Shown: positions 17,595 through 27,237, numbered from the stretch's first letter. The stretch: 64,000 nucleotides of DNA from Planktothrix rubescens CCAP 1459/22 (GCA_904830895.1 LR882958.1:3860001-3924000), one strand, 5' to 3'. Translations and numbers: made by a program. The notes: a model not told the origin generated them from the letters alone.

Positions 17595-17792
17595 ATGATT
17601 TTGCCAGGTTCCGCCGTGCGAGTCACGAACCCTATTGATACTTATTACGGTTTCCAAGGTCTAGTTCAACGAGTCTGTGACGGGAAGGTCGCTGTTCTGT
17701 TTGAAGGAGGAAACTGGGATAAACTGGTCACTTTCAGACGTTCTGAACTAGAAGCCATTGATACAACTGCTGGACGCAAAGGCAAAAAGTAA
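17595..17792 (+). CDS. ndhS: NDH-1 subunit NdhS
   Basis: A 65-residue protein matching Ndh[24 protein letters not shown] and [24 protein letters not shown]. It forms an SH3-like fold on the peripheral arm of the photosynthetic NDH-1 complex and helps dock ferredoxin for cyclic electron flow. Full length. A palindromic repeat follows its stop codon. Confidence 0.93.
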   Translation: MILPGSAVRVTNPIDTYYGFQGLVQRVCDGKVAVLFEGGNWDKLVTFRRSELEAIDTTAGRKGKK

Positions 17793-17800
17793 TAATGATA

Positions 17801-17828
17801 GTAGAGACGTGCCATGGCGCGTCTCTAC
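17801..17828. repeat. GTAGAGACG-type palindromic repeat (copy 2)
   Basis: A 28-base palindrome starting GTAGAGACGTGCC and ending GCGCGTCTCTAC, almost identical to the copy at 14076. It lies just after ndhS and before a heptamer repeat tract. Confidence 0.85.
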
Positions 17829-17861
17829 ACTGATAACTGATAACTGATAACTGATAACTGA
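17829..17861. repeat. heptanucleotide tandem repeat TGATAAC
   Basis: About four and a half copies of TGATAAC in a row, a short tandem repeat of the type common in filamentous cyanobacteria. It lies directly before the next gene and overlaps its leader. Confidence 0.85.
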
Positions 17862-17864
17862 TTT

Positions 17865-18530
17865 ATGCGTCTTCCCTTTCCTGCATTTTCAACTTCTGCC
17901 CGTTCTCAACAACATATTGGTGAGGTAATTGAAACGGCGACAACGGAATATTTAGCCCAATGTTTGGAACCGGAAGATTTAAGTTTTCCGGTGATGCCTG
18001 CGTTTGGAAGTTGGGTTAAATCTAGGGATGAGGAGTCGGGAAATAAGGTTTATGGGGTAGTTTATCATGCTACAACTAGCCCGATTGATTCGGTGCATCG
18101 GGCGAGGGCGCTAGGATTAAGTTTAGAGGAATTGCGAGAACAGCAACCGCAAATTTTTGCGATGTTAAAAACGGAATTTCGGGTGGCAATTGTGGGGTTT
18201 GAGTTGGTGGGTGAGGGAAATAATTCTCAACCGCAACGGGGCAAGATTTATCAATATATTCCGCCCCGTCCTCCTCAAATTCATCAGGGGGTGTATGAAT
18301 GCGAACCGGATGAAATTGTTGGTTTTAGTCAGGAATTAGATTTTTTAAGAACTTTATTAGATGTGGGTAATGCTCCGGTGGATTCTTTGGTGGCTGCGGC
18401 AATTCGAGAAGTTTATAAGTTCAAAACATTAGATCGAGCTTGGTTAATTGAAGCGGGACGAACCCTGAGCATTTTATTAAAAGATGATTATGATCGCTTG
18501 CGGGTGATTCTCAAACAAATTCATCCTTGA
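17865..18530 (+). CDS. conserved cyanobacterial protein, HAS-barrel-like
   Basis: A 221-residue protein. The first part (IGEVIETATTEYLAQCL, FGSWVKSRD, VYGVVYHATTSPIDSVHRARALG) looks like a small beta-barrel of the HAS-barrel type found at the start of HerA-like ATPases, but no ATPase domain follows. The C-terminal part is helical. Function unknown. The tandem repeat ends just before its ATG, so no ordinary ribosome-binding site is present. Confidence 0.75.
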   Translation: MRLPFPAFSTSARSQQHIGEVIETATTEYLAQCLEPEDLSFPVMPAFGSWVKSRDEESGNKVYGVVYHATTSPIDSVHRARALGLSLEELREQQPQIFAMLKTEFRVAIVGFELVGEGNNSQPQRGKIYQYIPPRPPQIHQGVYECEPDEIVGFSQELDFLRTLLDVGNAPVDSLVAAAIREVYKFKTLDRAWLIEAGRTLSILLKDDYDRLRVILKQIHP

Positions 18531-18684
18531 TTATGGAGGAATTAAATTGATTCAGCTTTTGTCACTTTCCGAATTAAGCAAGTATTAAATAAACTAATTT
18601 AGCCAAATGTCATCGGAATACTGCATTTTTTCCTAGGTTAAAAGTATATTTAACTCTCCTCCGTTACTCTTGGAGAGAGGAAAA

Positions 18685-19617
18685 TTATAGGTTTGATTCG
18701 GTTAAATTTAACAAGTCTAAACAAGAACAGAAAATCTCAGTTTGTTGCTGAAAAATTTCTTCAGCCGTCAAATTTGATTGAGACTCAGAAATAAAATTAA
18801 CTTGATCAGAAGCACTTTGATATGTTGTTTGAATTGTCAACATTAGTTTGAGAAAATTATCCAAGTTATCTTTATCTTTGAGTGCCGGGATAATTACATT
18901 GCTGGGTAAAGACTCAAGTATTTTAATAAAATCGGCATCTTTTAGGTTTAAGAATGCAGCCCGAAGTTTCCTGTATTTTTGGTTAATCTCCATGCTATCA
19001 TTGTGTCTATATTCATTAAGGAAATCAGGTTTTACTGACTGTTTTTTCTGAAGAATAGCCAGGTGATGTCCTGATTCAATAATTTCTATATCAAAACTAT
19101 CGGGATATACTGACAACCAATTTTTTAAAATAATCTTTTCACTTTCTCGATTGAAATCATCCAAAATAACAATACCACCAATACGGAGTTGGTTATAGAC
19201 TTGATATAAACAGGCTTCTCTTCCTCTTAAGGTATAGAATGGTGGCCCATCTATAATTACGCAGTCAAAACTAAGGTTGTTTAAGGAATTATCTTGAGTA
19301 TAAGCAAAAATCGTACCCAAACCATATTCTTGAAAACTCAAAGGCTGATATTTTAACTCAAAGAGAGATTCTGGTTGAAGAAATTCTTTAGCAAGCTCTT
19401 GAGTTTGATGATAACAGTCTAAATCTGCATCTATTGAGATTATTTTGGTTTGAGGAAAACTTAAAACTAGACGGACGGAACTTGCACCGCTACCAAATTC
19501 TAAAATATAATTTGGCAAATTAACTTTCTCATTGATCAAGTCAACAATTTTTAGGAATCCTTCTTCCCCAATCCGCCAAGCCCAATTAAGATTTAACTGA
19601 TGATTATCAAAATTCAT
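18685..19617 (-). CDS. class I SAM methyltransferase-like protein
   Basis: A 310-residue protein. The N-terminal half has the Rossmann pattern ILEFGSGASSVRLVL, then IISIDADLDCYHQT and DCVIIDGPPFYTLRG, with GGIVILDDFNRE after it. This fits class I methyltransferases related to those acting on sugars or surface polymers. The C-terminal 120 residues are helical and Gln/Leu-rich without a known domain. It is divergent from a glycosyltransferase operon and may modify its product; that link is inferred. Confidence 0.7.
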   Translation of the reverse strand: MNFDNHQLNLNWAWRIGEEGFLKIVDLINEKVNLPNYILEFGSGASSVRLVLSFPQTKIISIDADLDCYHQTQELAKEFLQPESLFELKYQPLSFQEYGLGTIFAYTQDNSLNNLSFDCVIIDGPPFYTLRGREACLYQVYNQLRIGGIVILDDFNRESEKIILKNWLSVYPDSFDIEIIESGHHLAILQKKQSVKPDFLNEYRHNDSMEINQKYRKLRAAFLNLKDADFIKILESLPSNVIIPALKDKDNLDNFLKLMLTIQTTYQSASDQVNFISESQSNLTAEEIFQQQTEIFCSCLDLLNLTESNL

Positions 19618-19814
19618 TAATTCATGGGATCATTAGATCATAAATAATTGCTTAATTGTATACAAAAAACCTAAATCGGTAATTTTATGACAATTTTGGC
19701 GACAAGCTTTGATTAAAGCCTCCGTTATGTTAACATGGATTCGTCTATTTTGGATAAAAATCTTGAATATCCTGTGCTGTTAGTTGTTGTTCTCATAAAA
19801 AAATTAGGAGCAGA

Positions 19815-20702
19815 ATGTCATTATCCATAGGTTTTATTTTACTTACCCACAGAAACCCAGAGCAAATTTACAGACTAATAGATCATTTAAACAGAATGTT
19901 CAATTATCCAACTATTGTCTGTCATCATGATTTTTCTAAATGTGATTTATCTGTGGATACCCTACCGAAAAACATCTCCTTTGTCCGTCCCCATATAGAA
20001 ACCGCATGGGGTGAATTTTCCGCAGTAGAAGCTATAATTAAAGCCATTAAACTAATGTATGAGTCTGTAAATCCGCCAGATTGGTTTATATTACTCAGTG
20101 GAGCAGACTATCCCATCAAAACTGCTAAACAGATATTAGACGATTTCAATTCAACTGAATATGATGCTTATATACACCATGAAGAAATTATATATAAAGT
20201 TTATAAACAAAATGTCAAAATGAGCGTTATCTGGCAAATACTAGCCTATCAGCGATATTGTAGTTACGAATTATTTTCAGTTCCCTTCTTCAAAAATTTC
20301 ACAATTCGTCTGGAACATCCATTATTAACTAAACCCTTTCTGCCATTTTCTAATAAATTTCGCTGCTTTGCTGGAGGTCTATGGTTTTGTGCAAATCAAC
20401 GAGCGGCAGAATATATTATTGAGTTTCACAATCAAAAAAATGCCTTAGCATCACACTATTATCATCGAATGTTTGTAGATGAATCATATTTTCAAACTAT
20501 CCTGGCTAATGCACCACACCTTAATCTAAAAAACGATGATTACCGCTATGTAGACTGGTCAACACAAGGGGCTCATCCCAAAACAATGGTTATGGAAGAT
20601 TTGCCCCATCTTCTTGCCTCATCATGCCATTTTGCGCGGAAATTTGATATAGATGTAGATAGCAATATTCTTGATCAACTTGACACTATTACTTTAGCAT
20701 GA
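19815..20702 (+). CDS. GT14-like (core-2/I-branching) glycosyltransferase
   Basis: A 295-residue protein of the family of beta-1,6-N-acetylglucosaminyltransferases. Diagnostic stretches are IGFILLTHRNPEQIYRLIDHL, the VRPHIETAWGEFSAVEA segment, WFILLSGADYPIK and the C-terminal HPKTM. It probably transfers a sugar to a surface glycan. GGAG lies upstream of the ATG. The stop codon overlaps the start of the next gene (ATGA). Confidence 0.82.
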   Translation: MSLSIGFILLTHRNPEQIYRLIDHLNRMFNYPTIVCHHDFSKCDLSVDTLPKNISFVRPHIETAWGEFSAVEAIIKAIKLMYESVNPPDWFILLSGADYPIKTAKQILDDFNSTEYDAYIHHEEIIYKVYKQNVKMSVIWQILAYQRYCSYELFSVPFFKNFTIRLEHPLLTKPFLPFSNKFRCFAGGLWFCANQRAAEYIIEFHNQKNALASHYYHRMFVDESYFQTILANAPHLNLKNDDYRYVDWSTQGAHPKTMVMEDLPHLLASSCHFARKFDIDVDSNILDQLDTITLA

Positions 20703-21862
20703 TAACTTCAGTCTTGATTACAGATTCATCTCAGTTAAAAATCAAAAAAAATTGTATGATTAAAACTTATGTAAGTAATGCTTTTTTAAAAATAGAAGAT
20801 TCCCAACTGTATGCTATTTTTGCTTGGAGTCAGCGCACAGCAGAAATTATTACGGCTAAATCTTGGTTAACAATATTAGAAATATTTGTTCACGAACATT
20901 CTTTAGAAAAAGCTTACCTAATATTTGAACAAATTAAATCAGCTTCAGTAGCAGAGAAACTGACTGAGGAGCTAGAGCAATATCAACATCTGATTGAAAA
21001 TGCCATAGTATTTTTAGCCGATGGAAAAATTACAATTTTTGGTAAAGGATTTCGCAGCTTTATTGAAAAAGAAATGTTATTTGAACTTGGCGATATTAGT
21101 CAAGAAAATTACCAAGTTCTGACACAATTATTTTTTAAATATCAATTAAAAGATGACTTAGAATCTATTAAAAATATAGAAGAATTTCGCAAGCTAGTAG
21201 AACATTTAGAACAACTTGGGTTGCTATCTCCTGCTACAAATTCTATAGATTGGGGTGATTTAAAAAAAGCTGTTCCTATTTGTCAAGCATTTGGCTTAAC
21301 TAGGGGTACACCCGTAGATAGATATTATCTTAGCAAATATTTACAGGAAATTCAAACGCAAATTTCTGGGAATATTTTGGAAATAGGAGGAATACCAAAA
21401 GATAAGGATTTCTATGAAGTTAACCCTGGTACATCCTATCAAATTATGAATATAGAACCCGGTTTGGGAATAGATATAGTGGGTGATGCTCACGATACAT
21501 CTATGATTAAACCTGAGTCATTTGATTCCATCGTAATATTTAATGTTCTCGAACATTGTTACGCACCTTGGCAAGTAGTAGAAAATATTTATACTTGGTT
21601 AAAACCTGGAGGTAAATGTTTTGCAATGGTTCCCAGTTCCATTAGAATTCATGCTACTCCAATGGACTATTGGCGGCCTTTACCTGATGCTTTTGCTTGG
21701 ATGTTTAGAAACTTTTCTCAGCAAAAGTTATATGTTTATGGTAATCCTACAACGGTCATAGCTAGTTATCATGGCATTGCTGTGGAAGAACTGACAACTG
21801 AAGAACTAGACGCATTTCATCCAGATTATCCGGTTGCTACCTGTATCGTTGCTGAGAAATAA
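20699..21862 (+). CDS. protein with C-terminal methyltransferase domain
   Basis: A 387-residue protein. The N-terminal two-thirds is helical and resembles TPR-like or bundle regions without a clear family. The C-terminal part has a methyltransferase core: NILEIGGIPKDKDFYE, GIDIVGDAHDTSMI, DSIVIFNVLEHCYAPWQVV and WLKPGGKCFAMVPSS. Translation is coupled to the GT14 gene by an ATGA overlap, and a GT2 gene follows 22 bases later. A role in modifying a glycan or glycolipid is inferred. Confidence 0.75.
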   Translation: MITSVLITDSSQLKIKKNCMIKTYVSNAFLKIEDSQLYAIFAWSQRTAEIITAKSWLTILEIFVHEHSLEKAYLIFEQIKSASVAEKLTEELEQYQHLIENAIVFLADGKITIFGKGFRSFIEKEMLFELGDISQENYQVLTQLFFKYQLKDDLESIKNIEEFRKLVEHLEQLGLLSPATNSIDWGDLKKAVPICQAFGLTRGTPVDRYYLSKYLQEIQTQISGNILEIGGIPKDKDFYEVNPGTSYQIMNIEPGLGIDIVGDAHDTSMIKPESFDSIVIFNVLEHCYAPWQVVENIYTWLKPGGKCFAMVPSSIRIHATPMDYWRPLPDAFAWMFRNFSQQKLYVYGNPTTVIASYHGIAVEELTTEELDAFHPDYPVATCIVAEK

Positions 21863-21884
21863 AATTCACAATCTATAAATTGCC

Positions 21885-22550
21885 ATGAGTCCTATCAAAT
21901 TTGATATTCAACCAGAAGTTAGCATCATTTTATGTACATACAATCGAGCAAAATATTTAAATCAATGTCTTGATAGTGTGATTGATCAAACTTTTCAAAA
22001 TTGGGAATTGTTAGTAGTTGATGATGGTAGTGATGATCATACATTTGAAATAGTTAATCCCTATTTAGAAAAAACTCAAAATGTCCGTTATTTGAAACAT
22101 AAAAACCGCAAATTAGCCTACTCTAAAAATGTGGGTATCCAAGCCTCATTTAGCCCATATATCACATTTTTAGATAGTGATGATACTTATGCACCTAATC
22201 ATATAAAATCACGGCTTAATTATCTAAAATCTCATCCTGAAATTGATTTAATACAAGGTGGATTCTTTTCCGAAGAAGAAATTTTAGTGCCTGATTATTA
22301 TGAACCAGGAAAAACTATTAATTTAAAAGAATGTGTTTTAGGCCCCACATTTTTCGGTAAACGTAAAGTATTTTTTGAATTAAAAGGATTTGATAATATT
22401 GCTTATGGTGAAGATACAGATTTTTGGCAACGAGCAGAAAAAATATTTAAAACCGAAAACATTACCAACCCAGAAACCTATATTTACACAAGAGCAGAAA
22501 CAAGTATTACTAAGAGTGTTTTAGAAAATATTTCTTTACATGAAAATTAA
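21885..22550 (+). CDS. family 2 glycosyltransferase
   Basis: A 221-residue GT-A enzyme. The N terminus VSIILCTYNRAKYLNQCLDSV binds the nucleotide, LLVVDDGSDDHT follows, and the metal-binding DxD is in ITFLDSDDTYAP. The YGEDTDFWQRA segment provides the likely catalytic acidic residue. Shorter than many GT2 proteins but complete by motif. It is the third gene of the glycan operon. Confidence 0.87.
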   Translation: MSPIKFDIQPEVSIILCTYNRAKYLNQCLDSVIDQTFQNWELLVVDDGSDDHTFEIVNPYLEKTQNVRYLKHKNRKLAYSKNVGIQASFSPYITFLDSDDTYAPNHIKSRLNYLKSHPEIDLIQGGFFSEEEILVPDYYEPGKTINLKECVLGPTFFGKRKVFFELKGFDNIAYGEDTDFWQRAEKIFKTENITNPETYIYTRAETSITKSVLENISLHEN

Positions 22551-22630
22551 TATTTTGTTTTGCTAAATTAGCTGAAAACCAAGTAACATAAAGTAACAAA
22601 ATTTAACCAACAATTTTCACAGGTTTTTAT

Positions 22631-23503
22631 ATGAAAAATAGAGGAGTTATCTATTGTGCAACAGGAAATGTTTTATATCTGGAAGCAACTTTAATCAGTG
22701 CGATTGTCCTCCGTCAGATAGAACCAACGATACCTATCACTATCATCTCTGATCATCCGTTACTGAAAATTCTCCCTCTGGAAAAGTACGAAATTAGTTC
22801 TAGATTTATTGATCTCAGTGAGATAAATGATAGCGGTTCATTTTCATCTAGGGACATCAAGACACGTCTATCAACCTTTAGTCCATATCAGGAAACACTT
22901 TTTCTGGACGCGGATATTCTTCCCTTCAAACCTATTTCCGACCTGTGGGATTATCTTGATTATGGAGATATGTGTATGGTGGTTGACCTAGTTCCAACAT
23001 TGGGATTGTGCGATCATATTTCGGAAGAAGAGAAGAATTACACCTTACAATATTTGCCAGAAAGTACAACTCACTTTAATAGTGGAGTAATTCTTTGGAG
23101 AAACACCACCCAAACTCAGTCTTTATTTGAGTTATGGAATCGGGAGTGGCTAAAATTCAAAAAGCAAGATCAGTTAGCTCTAGTTAGAGCTATTAATAAG
23201 GCAGAATTCTCTGTTCAAAGCCTTCCTTGTATATACAATATTTCCCCAATAGACGCTATATCGAGGATAGAGAATAAATCCGTTAATACACTGGCTGAAA
23301 TACATGAACTGTGCCAATTCAAAGCTTTATCTATGCTCCAACAATCTATGTTGAAGCAGAAACATGATATTTGCTTGATTCATTGCTGGGGTGGATATGT
23401 TGCTTTAGGTAGATTTCCGGAAATTGCTCAGAAATTTTATCCAAATATAGTTGAACAAGTAGTTGCAACTGGAATTTTTAGGAATGAATTACCTGTGAGT
23501 TGA
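22631..23503 (+). CDS. nucleotide-diphospho-sugar transferase-like protein, copy 1
   Basis: A 290-residue GT-A-type protein. YCATGNVLYLEATLISAIVLR begins the nucleotide-binding fold and ETLFLDADILPFKPISDLW holds the DxD motif, with STTHFNSGVILWRN downstream as in GT8-like enzymes. The gene is followed by a near-identical copy at 23610-24482. The acceptor is unknown. The duplication includes the leader GGTTTTTATATG before the start. Confidence 0.75.
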   Translation: MKNRGVIYCATGNVLYLEATLISAIVLRQIEPTIPITIISDHPLLKILPLEKYEISSRFIDLSEINDSGSFSSRDIKTRLSTFSPYQETLFLDADILPFKPISDLWDYLDYGDMCMVVDLVPTLGLCDHISEEEKNYTLQYLPESTTHFNSGVILWRNTTQTQSLFELWNREWLKFKKQDQLALVRAINKAEFSVQSLPCIYNISPIDAISRIENKSVNTLAEIHELCQFKALSMLQQSMLKQKHDICLIHCWGGYVALGRFPEIAQKFYPNIVEQVVATGIFRNELPVS

Positions 23504-23504
23504 C

Positions 23505-23609
23505 ACTCCCCAGCCTGAAGGCGTGGAGATTCTTGGTTCAGCGAAACCACTTAATCAAAGTACCTTGCAGTCCTTTAAAACGAATTTTACCATTTTCAAA
23601 GGTTTTTAT
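23505..23609. mobile_element. possible IS200/IS605-type end remnant
   Basis: Between the two duplicated genes lies CTCCCCAGCCTGAAGGCGTGGAG, an imperfect hairpin (positions about 23507-23529; outer CTCC/GGAG and inner GCC/GGC), followed by TTCTTGGTTCAGCGAAACCA. This arrangement resembles sequences often found at the ends of cyanobacterial TnpB elements. No transposase is present here. The call rests on recollected resemblance and is weak. Confidence 0.3.
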
Positions 23610-24482
23610 ATGAAAAATAGAGGAGTTATCTATTGTGCAACAGGAAATGTTTTATATCTGGAAGCAACTTTAATTAGTGCGATTGTCCTCCGTCAGATAG
23701 AACCAAATATACCTATTACTATAATCTCTGATCATCCATTACTTAAACTTTTCCCTCTTGAAAAGTACGAAATTAGTGCTAGATTTATTAATCTTAGTGA
23801 GATAAATGATAGCGGTTCATTCTCATCTAGGGATATCAAGACAAGTCTATCAAAATTTAGTCCATATCAGGAAACACTATTCCTAGACGCGGATATTCTT
23901 CCCTTCAAACCTATTTCTGATCTGTGGGATTATCTTGATTATGGAGATATGTGTATGGTGGTTGACCTAGTTCCAACATTGGGATTGTGCGCTCATATTT
24001 CAGAAGAAGAGAAGAATTACACCTTACAATATTTGCCAGAAAGTACAACTCACTTTAATAGTGGAGTAATTCTTTGGAGAAACACCACCCAAACTCAGTC
24101 TTTATTTGAGTTATGGAATCGGGAGTGGCTAAAATTCAAAAAGCAAGATCAGTTAGCTCTAATTAGAGCTATTAATAAGGCACAATTCTCTGTTCAAAGC
24201 CTTCCTTGTATATACAATATTTCCCCAATAGACGCTATATCGAGAATAGAGAATAAATCCGTTAAGACACTTACTGAAATACATGAAATGTGCCAATTTA
24301 AAGCTTTATCTATGATCAAACAATCTATGCTGAAGCAGAAAAATGATATTTGCTTGCTTCATTGCTTGGGTGGGCCTATTGCTTTAGGTAGATTTCCTGA
24401 AATTGCTCAGAAATTTTATCCAAATATAGTTGAACAAGTAGTTGCAACTGGAATTTTTAGGAAGGAATTACCTGTGAACTAA
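23610..24482 (+). CDS. nucleotide-diphospho-sugar transferase-like protein, copy 2
   Basis: A 290-residue near-copy of the preceding gene. It keeps the DxD motif LFLDADIL and HFNSGVILWRN. The main differences lie in the region 30-70 and near the end (HCLGGPIALG against HCWGGYVALG), so both copies could be active with slightly different specificity. I start at ATG 23610, which matches copy 1 and its leader; the frame is open 29 codons upstream into the linker. Confidence 0.75.
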   Translation: MKNRGVIYCATGNVLYLEATLISAIVLRQIEPNIPITIISDHPLLKLFPLEKYEISARFINLSEINDSGSFSSRDIKTSLSKFSPYQETLFLDADILPFKPISDLWDYLDYGDMCMVVDLVPTLGLCAHISEEEKNYTLQYLPESTTHFNSGVILWRNTTQTQSLFELWNREWLKFKKQDQLALIRAINKAQFSVQSLPCIYNISPIDAISRIENKSVKTLTEIHEMCQFKALSMIKQSMLKQKNDICLLHCLGGPIALGRFPEIAQKFYPNIVEQVVATGIFRKELPVN

Positions 24483-24535
24483 TCTACAGATAACTCAAGA
24501 CGTGGTATAGTGGAAAGGTTGTCTAAAAATCACAC

Positions 24536-24606
24536 ATCCAGGGATTCGGGTGTTTCTAGGGTTTAAACCCTTAGCTGATACGCCTGGATGGAGGATTAAC
24601 CCGAAT
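24536..24606 (+). promoter_or_regulatory. structured leader of rpsB
   Basis: ATCCAGG (24536-24542) pairs with CCTGGAT (24583-24589), enclosing a second perfect hairpin AGGGTTT/AAACCCT (24558-24571). In addition ATTCGGGT (24544-24551), in the enclosed loop, is complementary to ACCCGAAT (24599-24606) right before the AGGAG of rpsB, which would make a pseudoknot or a switch. Such leaders commonly let S2 repress its own translation; this is inferred here from the pairing only. Confidence 0.5.
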
Positions 24607-24621
24607 TAGGAGTTATAAAGA

Positions 24622-25413
24622 ATGGGCGTTATTAGTTTGGCAGAAATGCTGGAGTCTGGAGTTCACTTTGGACATCAGACCCGCCGTTGGAATCCGAAAA
24701 TGTCTCCCTATATCTACACGGAGCGTAACGGGGTTCATATTATTGATTTAGTTCAAACCGCAGAACTGATGGAGGAGGCCTATGATTATGTCAGAAGTTC
24801 CTCCGAAGATGGGAAAAAGTTTCTGTTTGTCGGAACTAAACGTCAAGCTGCTGGAATTATCGCCAGCGAAGCCGCCCGTTGTGGTGGATATTATGTCAAC
24901 CAACGTTGGTTGGGGGGAATGCTGACCAACTGGGCGACGATTAAAACCCGGGTTGACCGTCTGAAAACTTTGGAAGACCGCGAGTCTAGTGGTTATTTTG
25001 ATTATCTTCCTAAAAAAGAAGCTTCGGTTTTACGTCGAGAATTGACGAAATTACGGAAGTATTTAGGCGGAATTAAAGCCATGCGTCGTGTTCCTGATGT
25101 GGTAATTTTAGTTGACCAACGCCGGGAATATAATGCGGTGATGGAATGTCGGAAATTAGATATTCCGATTGTATCTTTATTAGATACTAATTGTGATCCT
25201 GATTTGGCAGATATTCATATTCCCGCCAATGATGATGCTATTCGTTCAATTAAGTTGATTGTTGGTAAGTTAGCCGACGCAATTTATGAAGGGCGTCATG
25301 GTCAAGGTGCAGAAATAGCTGAAGAAGATTATGATTACGAAGCCGAATATGAAGAAGATGAAGAAGTTGAAGATATCGGCGATTTAGATTCTGATTCGGA
25401 GTCGGAAGAATAA
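24622..25413 (+). CDS. rpsB: 30S ribosomal protein S2
   Basis: A 263-residue S2. The start [27 protein letters not shown] and the [20 protein letters not shown] and LLDTNCDPD motifs are diagnostic. The C-terminal tail is long and very acidic (Glu/Asp/Tyr-rich), as in many cyanobacterial S2 proteins. AGGAG precedes the ATG. It forms the usual pair with tsf. Confidence 0.97.
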   Translation: MGVISLAEMLESGVHFGHQTRRWNPKMSPYIYTERNGVHIIDLVQTAELMEEAYDYVRSSSEDGKKFLFVGTKRQAAGIIASEAARCGGYYVNQRWLGGMLTNWATIKTRVDRLKTLEDRESSGYFDYLPKKEASVLRRELTKLRKYLGGIKAMRRVPDVVILVDQRREYNAVMECRKLDIPIVSLLDTNCDPDLADIHIPANDDAIRSIKLIVGKLADAIYEGRHGQGAEIAEEDYDYEAEYEEDEEVEDIGDLDSDSESEE

Positions 25414-25581
25414 GACCTAAAATATTTCTCAGGAGTCTTTTTTCAGGACAGGTTTAAGCTAAATTATCCGATGGGGACTCCTGGGAAGTAATCATGGAAA
25501 ACATTTAGATTCATTTGTTATAATTTTTTTTAACAGATGAGTGATGGCGATAGGTAAACATAAAACAAATCTGAGGAAAAG

Positions 25582-26241
25582 ATGGCGGAAATCTCAGCAA
25601 AAGTGGTTAAGGAACTGCGCGATAAAACTGGCGCGGGGATGATGGACTGTAAGAACGCCCTGATTCAAAATGATGGGGATATCACGAAGTCTATAGAATG
25701 GTTACGTCAAAAGGGTATTACTTCTGCGGATAAAAAGATCTCTCGCAGTGCTACCGAAGGCTTGGTGGGAAGTTATATTCACACTGGCGGACGGGTGGGG
25801 GTAATTGTGGAAGTCAACTGCGAAACTGACTTTGTGGCGCGTCGGGAGGAATTTAAAGCATTAGTGAATAATATTGCCATGCAAATTGCAGCTTGTCCTA
25901 ATGTGGAATATGTTTCTATTGATGATATTCCCGCCAGCATTACCGCTAAGGAAAAAGAGATTGAAATGAAGCGGGATGATTTAGGAAATAAACCCGATAA
26001 TATTAAGGAAAAAATTGTTCAAGGACGAATTGATAAGCGTCTTCAAGAGCTATCCTTAGTTGATCAACCTTACATTCGCAATCAAGATATTACGGTGGCG
26101 GAGTTGGTGAAACAAAGTATTTCTCTGTTAGGCGAAAATATTAAAATTCGTCGCTTTGCTCGTTTTGTTTTGGGTGAAGGCTTGGAGAAGGAAGAAAAGA
26201 ATTTTGCGGATGAAGTCGCCGAACAAATGGGTAAAGCCTAG
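25582..26241 (+). CDS. tsf: elongation factor Ts
   Basis: A 219-residue EF-Ts. The N-terminal domain has [21 protein letters not shown], followed by [14 protein letters not shown] and a shortened core, the length expected in cyanobacteria and plastids. It exchanges GDP for GTP on EF-Tu. It lies 168 bases downstream of rpsB, and the spacer contains complementary CAGGAGTC/GACTCCTG segments that may attenuate or stabilise the transcript. Confidence 0.97.
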   Translation: MAEISAKVVKELRDKTGAGMMDCKNALIQNDGDITKSIEWLRQKGITSADKKISRSATEGLVGSYIHTGGRVGVIVEVNCETDFVARREEFKALVNNIAMQIAACPNVEYVSIDDIPASITAKEKEIEMKRDDLGNKPDNIKEKIVQGRIDKRLQELSLVDQPYIRNQDITVAELVKQSISLLGENIKIRRFARFVLGEGLEKEEKNFADEVAEQMGKA

Positions 26242-26270
26242 GTTATTTCTGAAGTTAATTAATAGTTAAG

Positions 26271-26318
26271 ACTCCGATCAGATCAAATTTTAATTATGAT
26301 CGGAGTTCATTCATTTTT
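26271..26318 (+). terminator. rho-independent terminator after tsf
   Basis: ACTCCGATCA (26271-26280) and TGATCGGAGT (26297-26306) form a perfect ten-base stem, followed by a T-rich tail. It ends the rpsB-tsf transcript. Confidence 0.8.
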
Positions 26319-26368
26319 AATTCCTAATTCGTAATTCCTAATTCCTAATTCCTAATTCCTAATTCCTT
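26318..26368. repeat. tandem repeat of TAATTCC type
   Basis: Several copies of TAATTCCTAAT-like units (period 8-9) run up to the start codon of the next gene. It leaves no room for a normal ribosome-binding site. Confidence 0.8.
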
Positions 26369-26369
26369 T

Positions 26370-27197
26370 ATGGCTGGATCAATAAATCGCGTTGATCAGG
26401 ATATCGCTGCTTTGGAAGAGGCGATCGCTAAAATTGCCCAAGAGTTTCATCACGCCTATGAGGTGTATTTGGTTGCTCTGGGGCAAGGAGTACGTCAACA
26501 ATTGATTTTGGCAAGTTATCATCTCTGCACTCAAATCTATCCTCAAGTATTTTTAGAGTTATCGGTTTCACAACGACAAAAATTACAACAGGGGCTAAGA
26601 AATTTAGCCCGACAAATGCAGACGGATTTATGCGAGTCTCTGCAAGCTCCGGCTGATTTTGAACTTGAGGATTTAGATGATGATTTTACCTCTGAACCGG
26701 AGGAGGAACAGCCAGAGGAAAATTTGCAGGTTTCTCAGACTCCAAAACCGTTAACCCCTGAGCGTTTATTCTCTTGGCAAGATGGGATTGAAACCGGAAT
26801 TGTCCGACTGTTGAAATTGCTATCTAAGGATACCAACTTGCAGTTACAACGGTTTGGACTGTTACCAAAAAAATTACCCCAAGCTATTCTGGAAGTGGCT
26901 TCTAAGGCTGATGCTTCCAGCGATATGGTGGCTGGGCCAGCGAATCTACTCCAGATCATGATTGAGACGGAGGATGATGACGAGCCCCAAACCTCGATCA
27001 TGACAAGGTTAACGGCTATTCATCTGCGCTTGGGGGAAATTGAGTTTGCTGATGCTAATGTGATGGCGCGACGTCACCAACTCCGCCATTTGTCGGGACA
27101 GTTTACTAATATCCGTCGGGAGTATCAAAAAAAGTTACGCGAGAGAGCCATACTCCAGGCAGAATCCGCTTGGAGATCTATTTGGTATGAGGATTGA
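26370..27197 (+). CDS. conserved cyanobacterial protein of unknown function
   Basis: A 275-residue protein I do not recognise. The first 90 residues form helices (DIAALEEAIAKIAQEFHHAYEVYLVALGQGVRQQLILASYHLC), then an acidic linker (DLDDDFTSEPEEEQPEE), then another helical domain around RLFSWQDGIETGIVRLLKLLS and a basic C terminus RREYQKKLRERAILQAESAWRS. No membrane segment or catalytic motif is seen. It lies between tsf and recG with its own leader. Confidence 0.7.
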   Translation: MAGSINRVDQDIAALEEAIAKIAQEFHHAYEVYLVALGQGVRQQLILASYHLCTQIYPQVFLELSVSQRQKLQQGLRNLARQMQTDLCESLQAPADFELEDLDDDFTSEPEEEQPEENLQVSQTPKPLTPERLFSWQDGIETGIVRLLKLLSKDTNLQLQRFGLLPKKLPQAILEVASKADASSDMVAGPANLLQIMIETEDDDEPQTSIMTRLTAIHLRLGEIEFADANVMARRHQLRHLSGQFTNIRREYQKKLRERAILQAESAWRSIWYED

Positions 27198-27237
27198 GAA
27201 ATGCTTGAAATGCTTATAGGTTGAGTTGTATAGCTTT

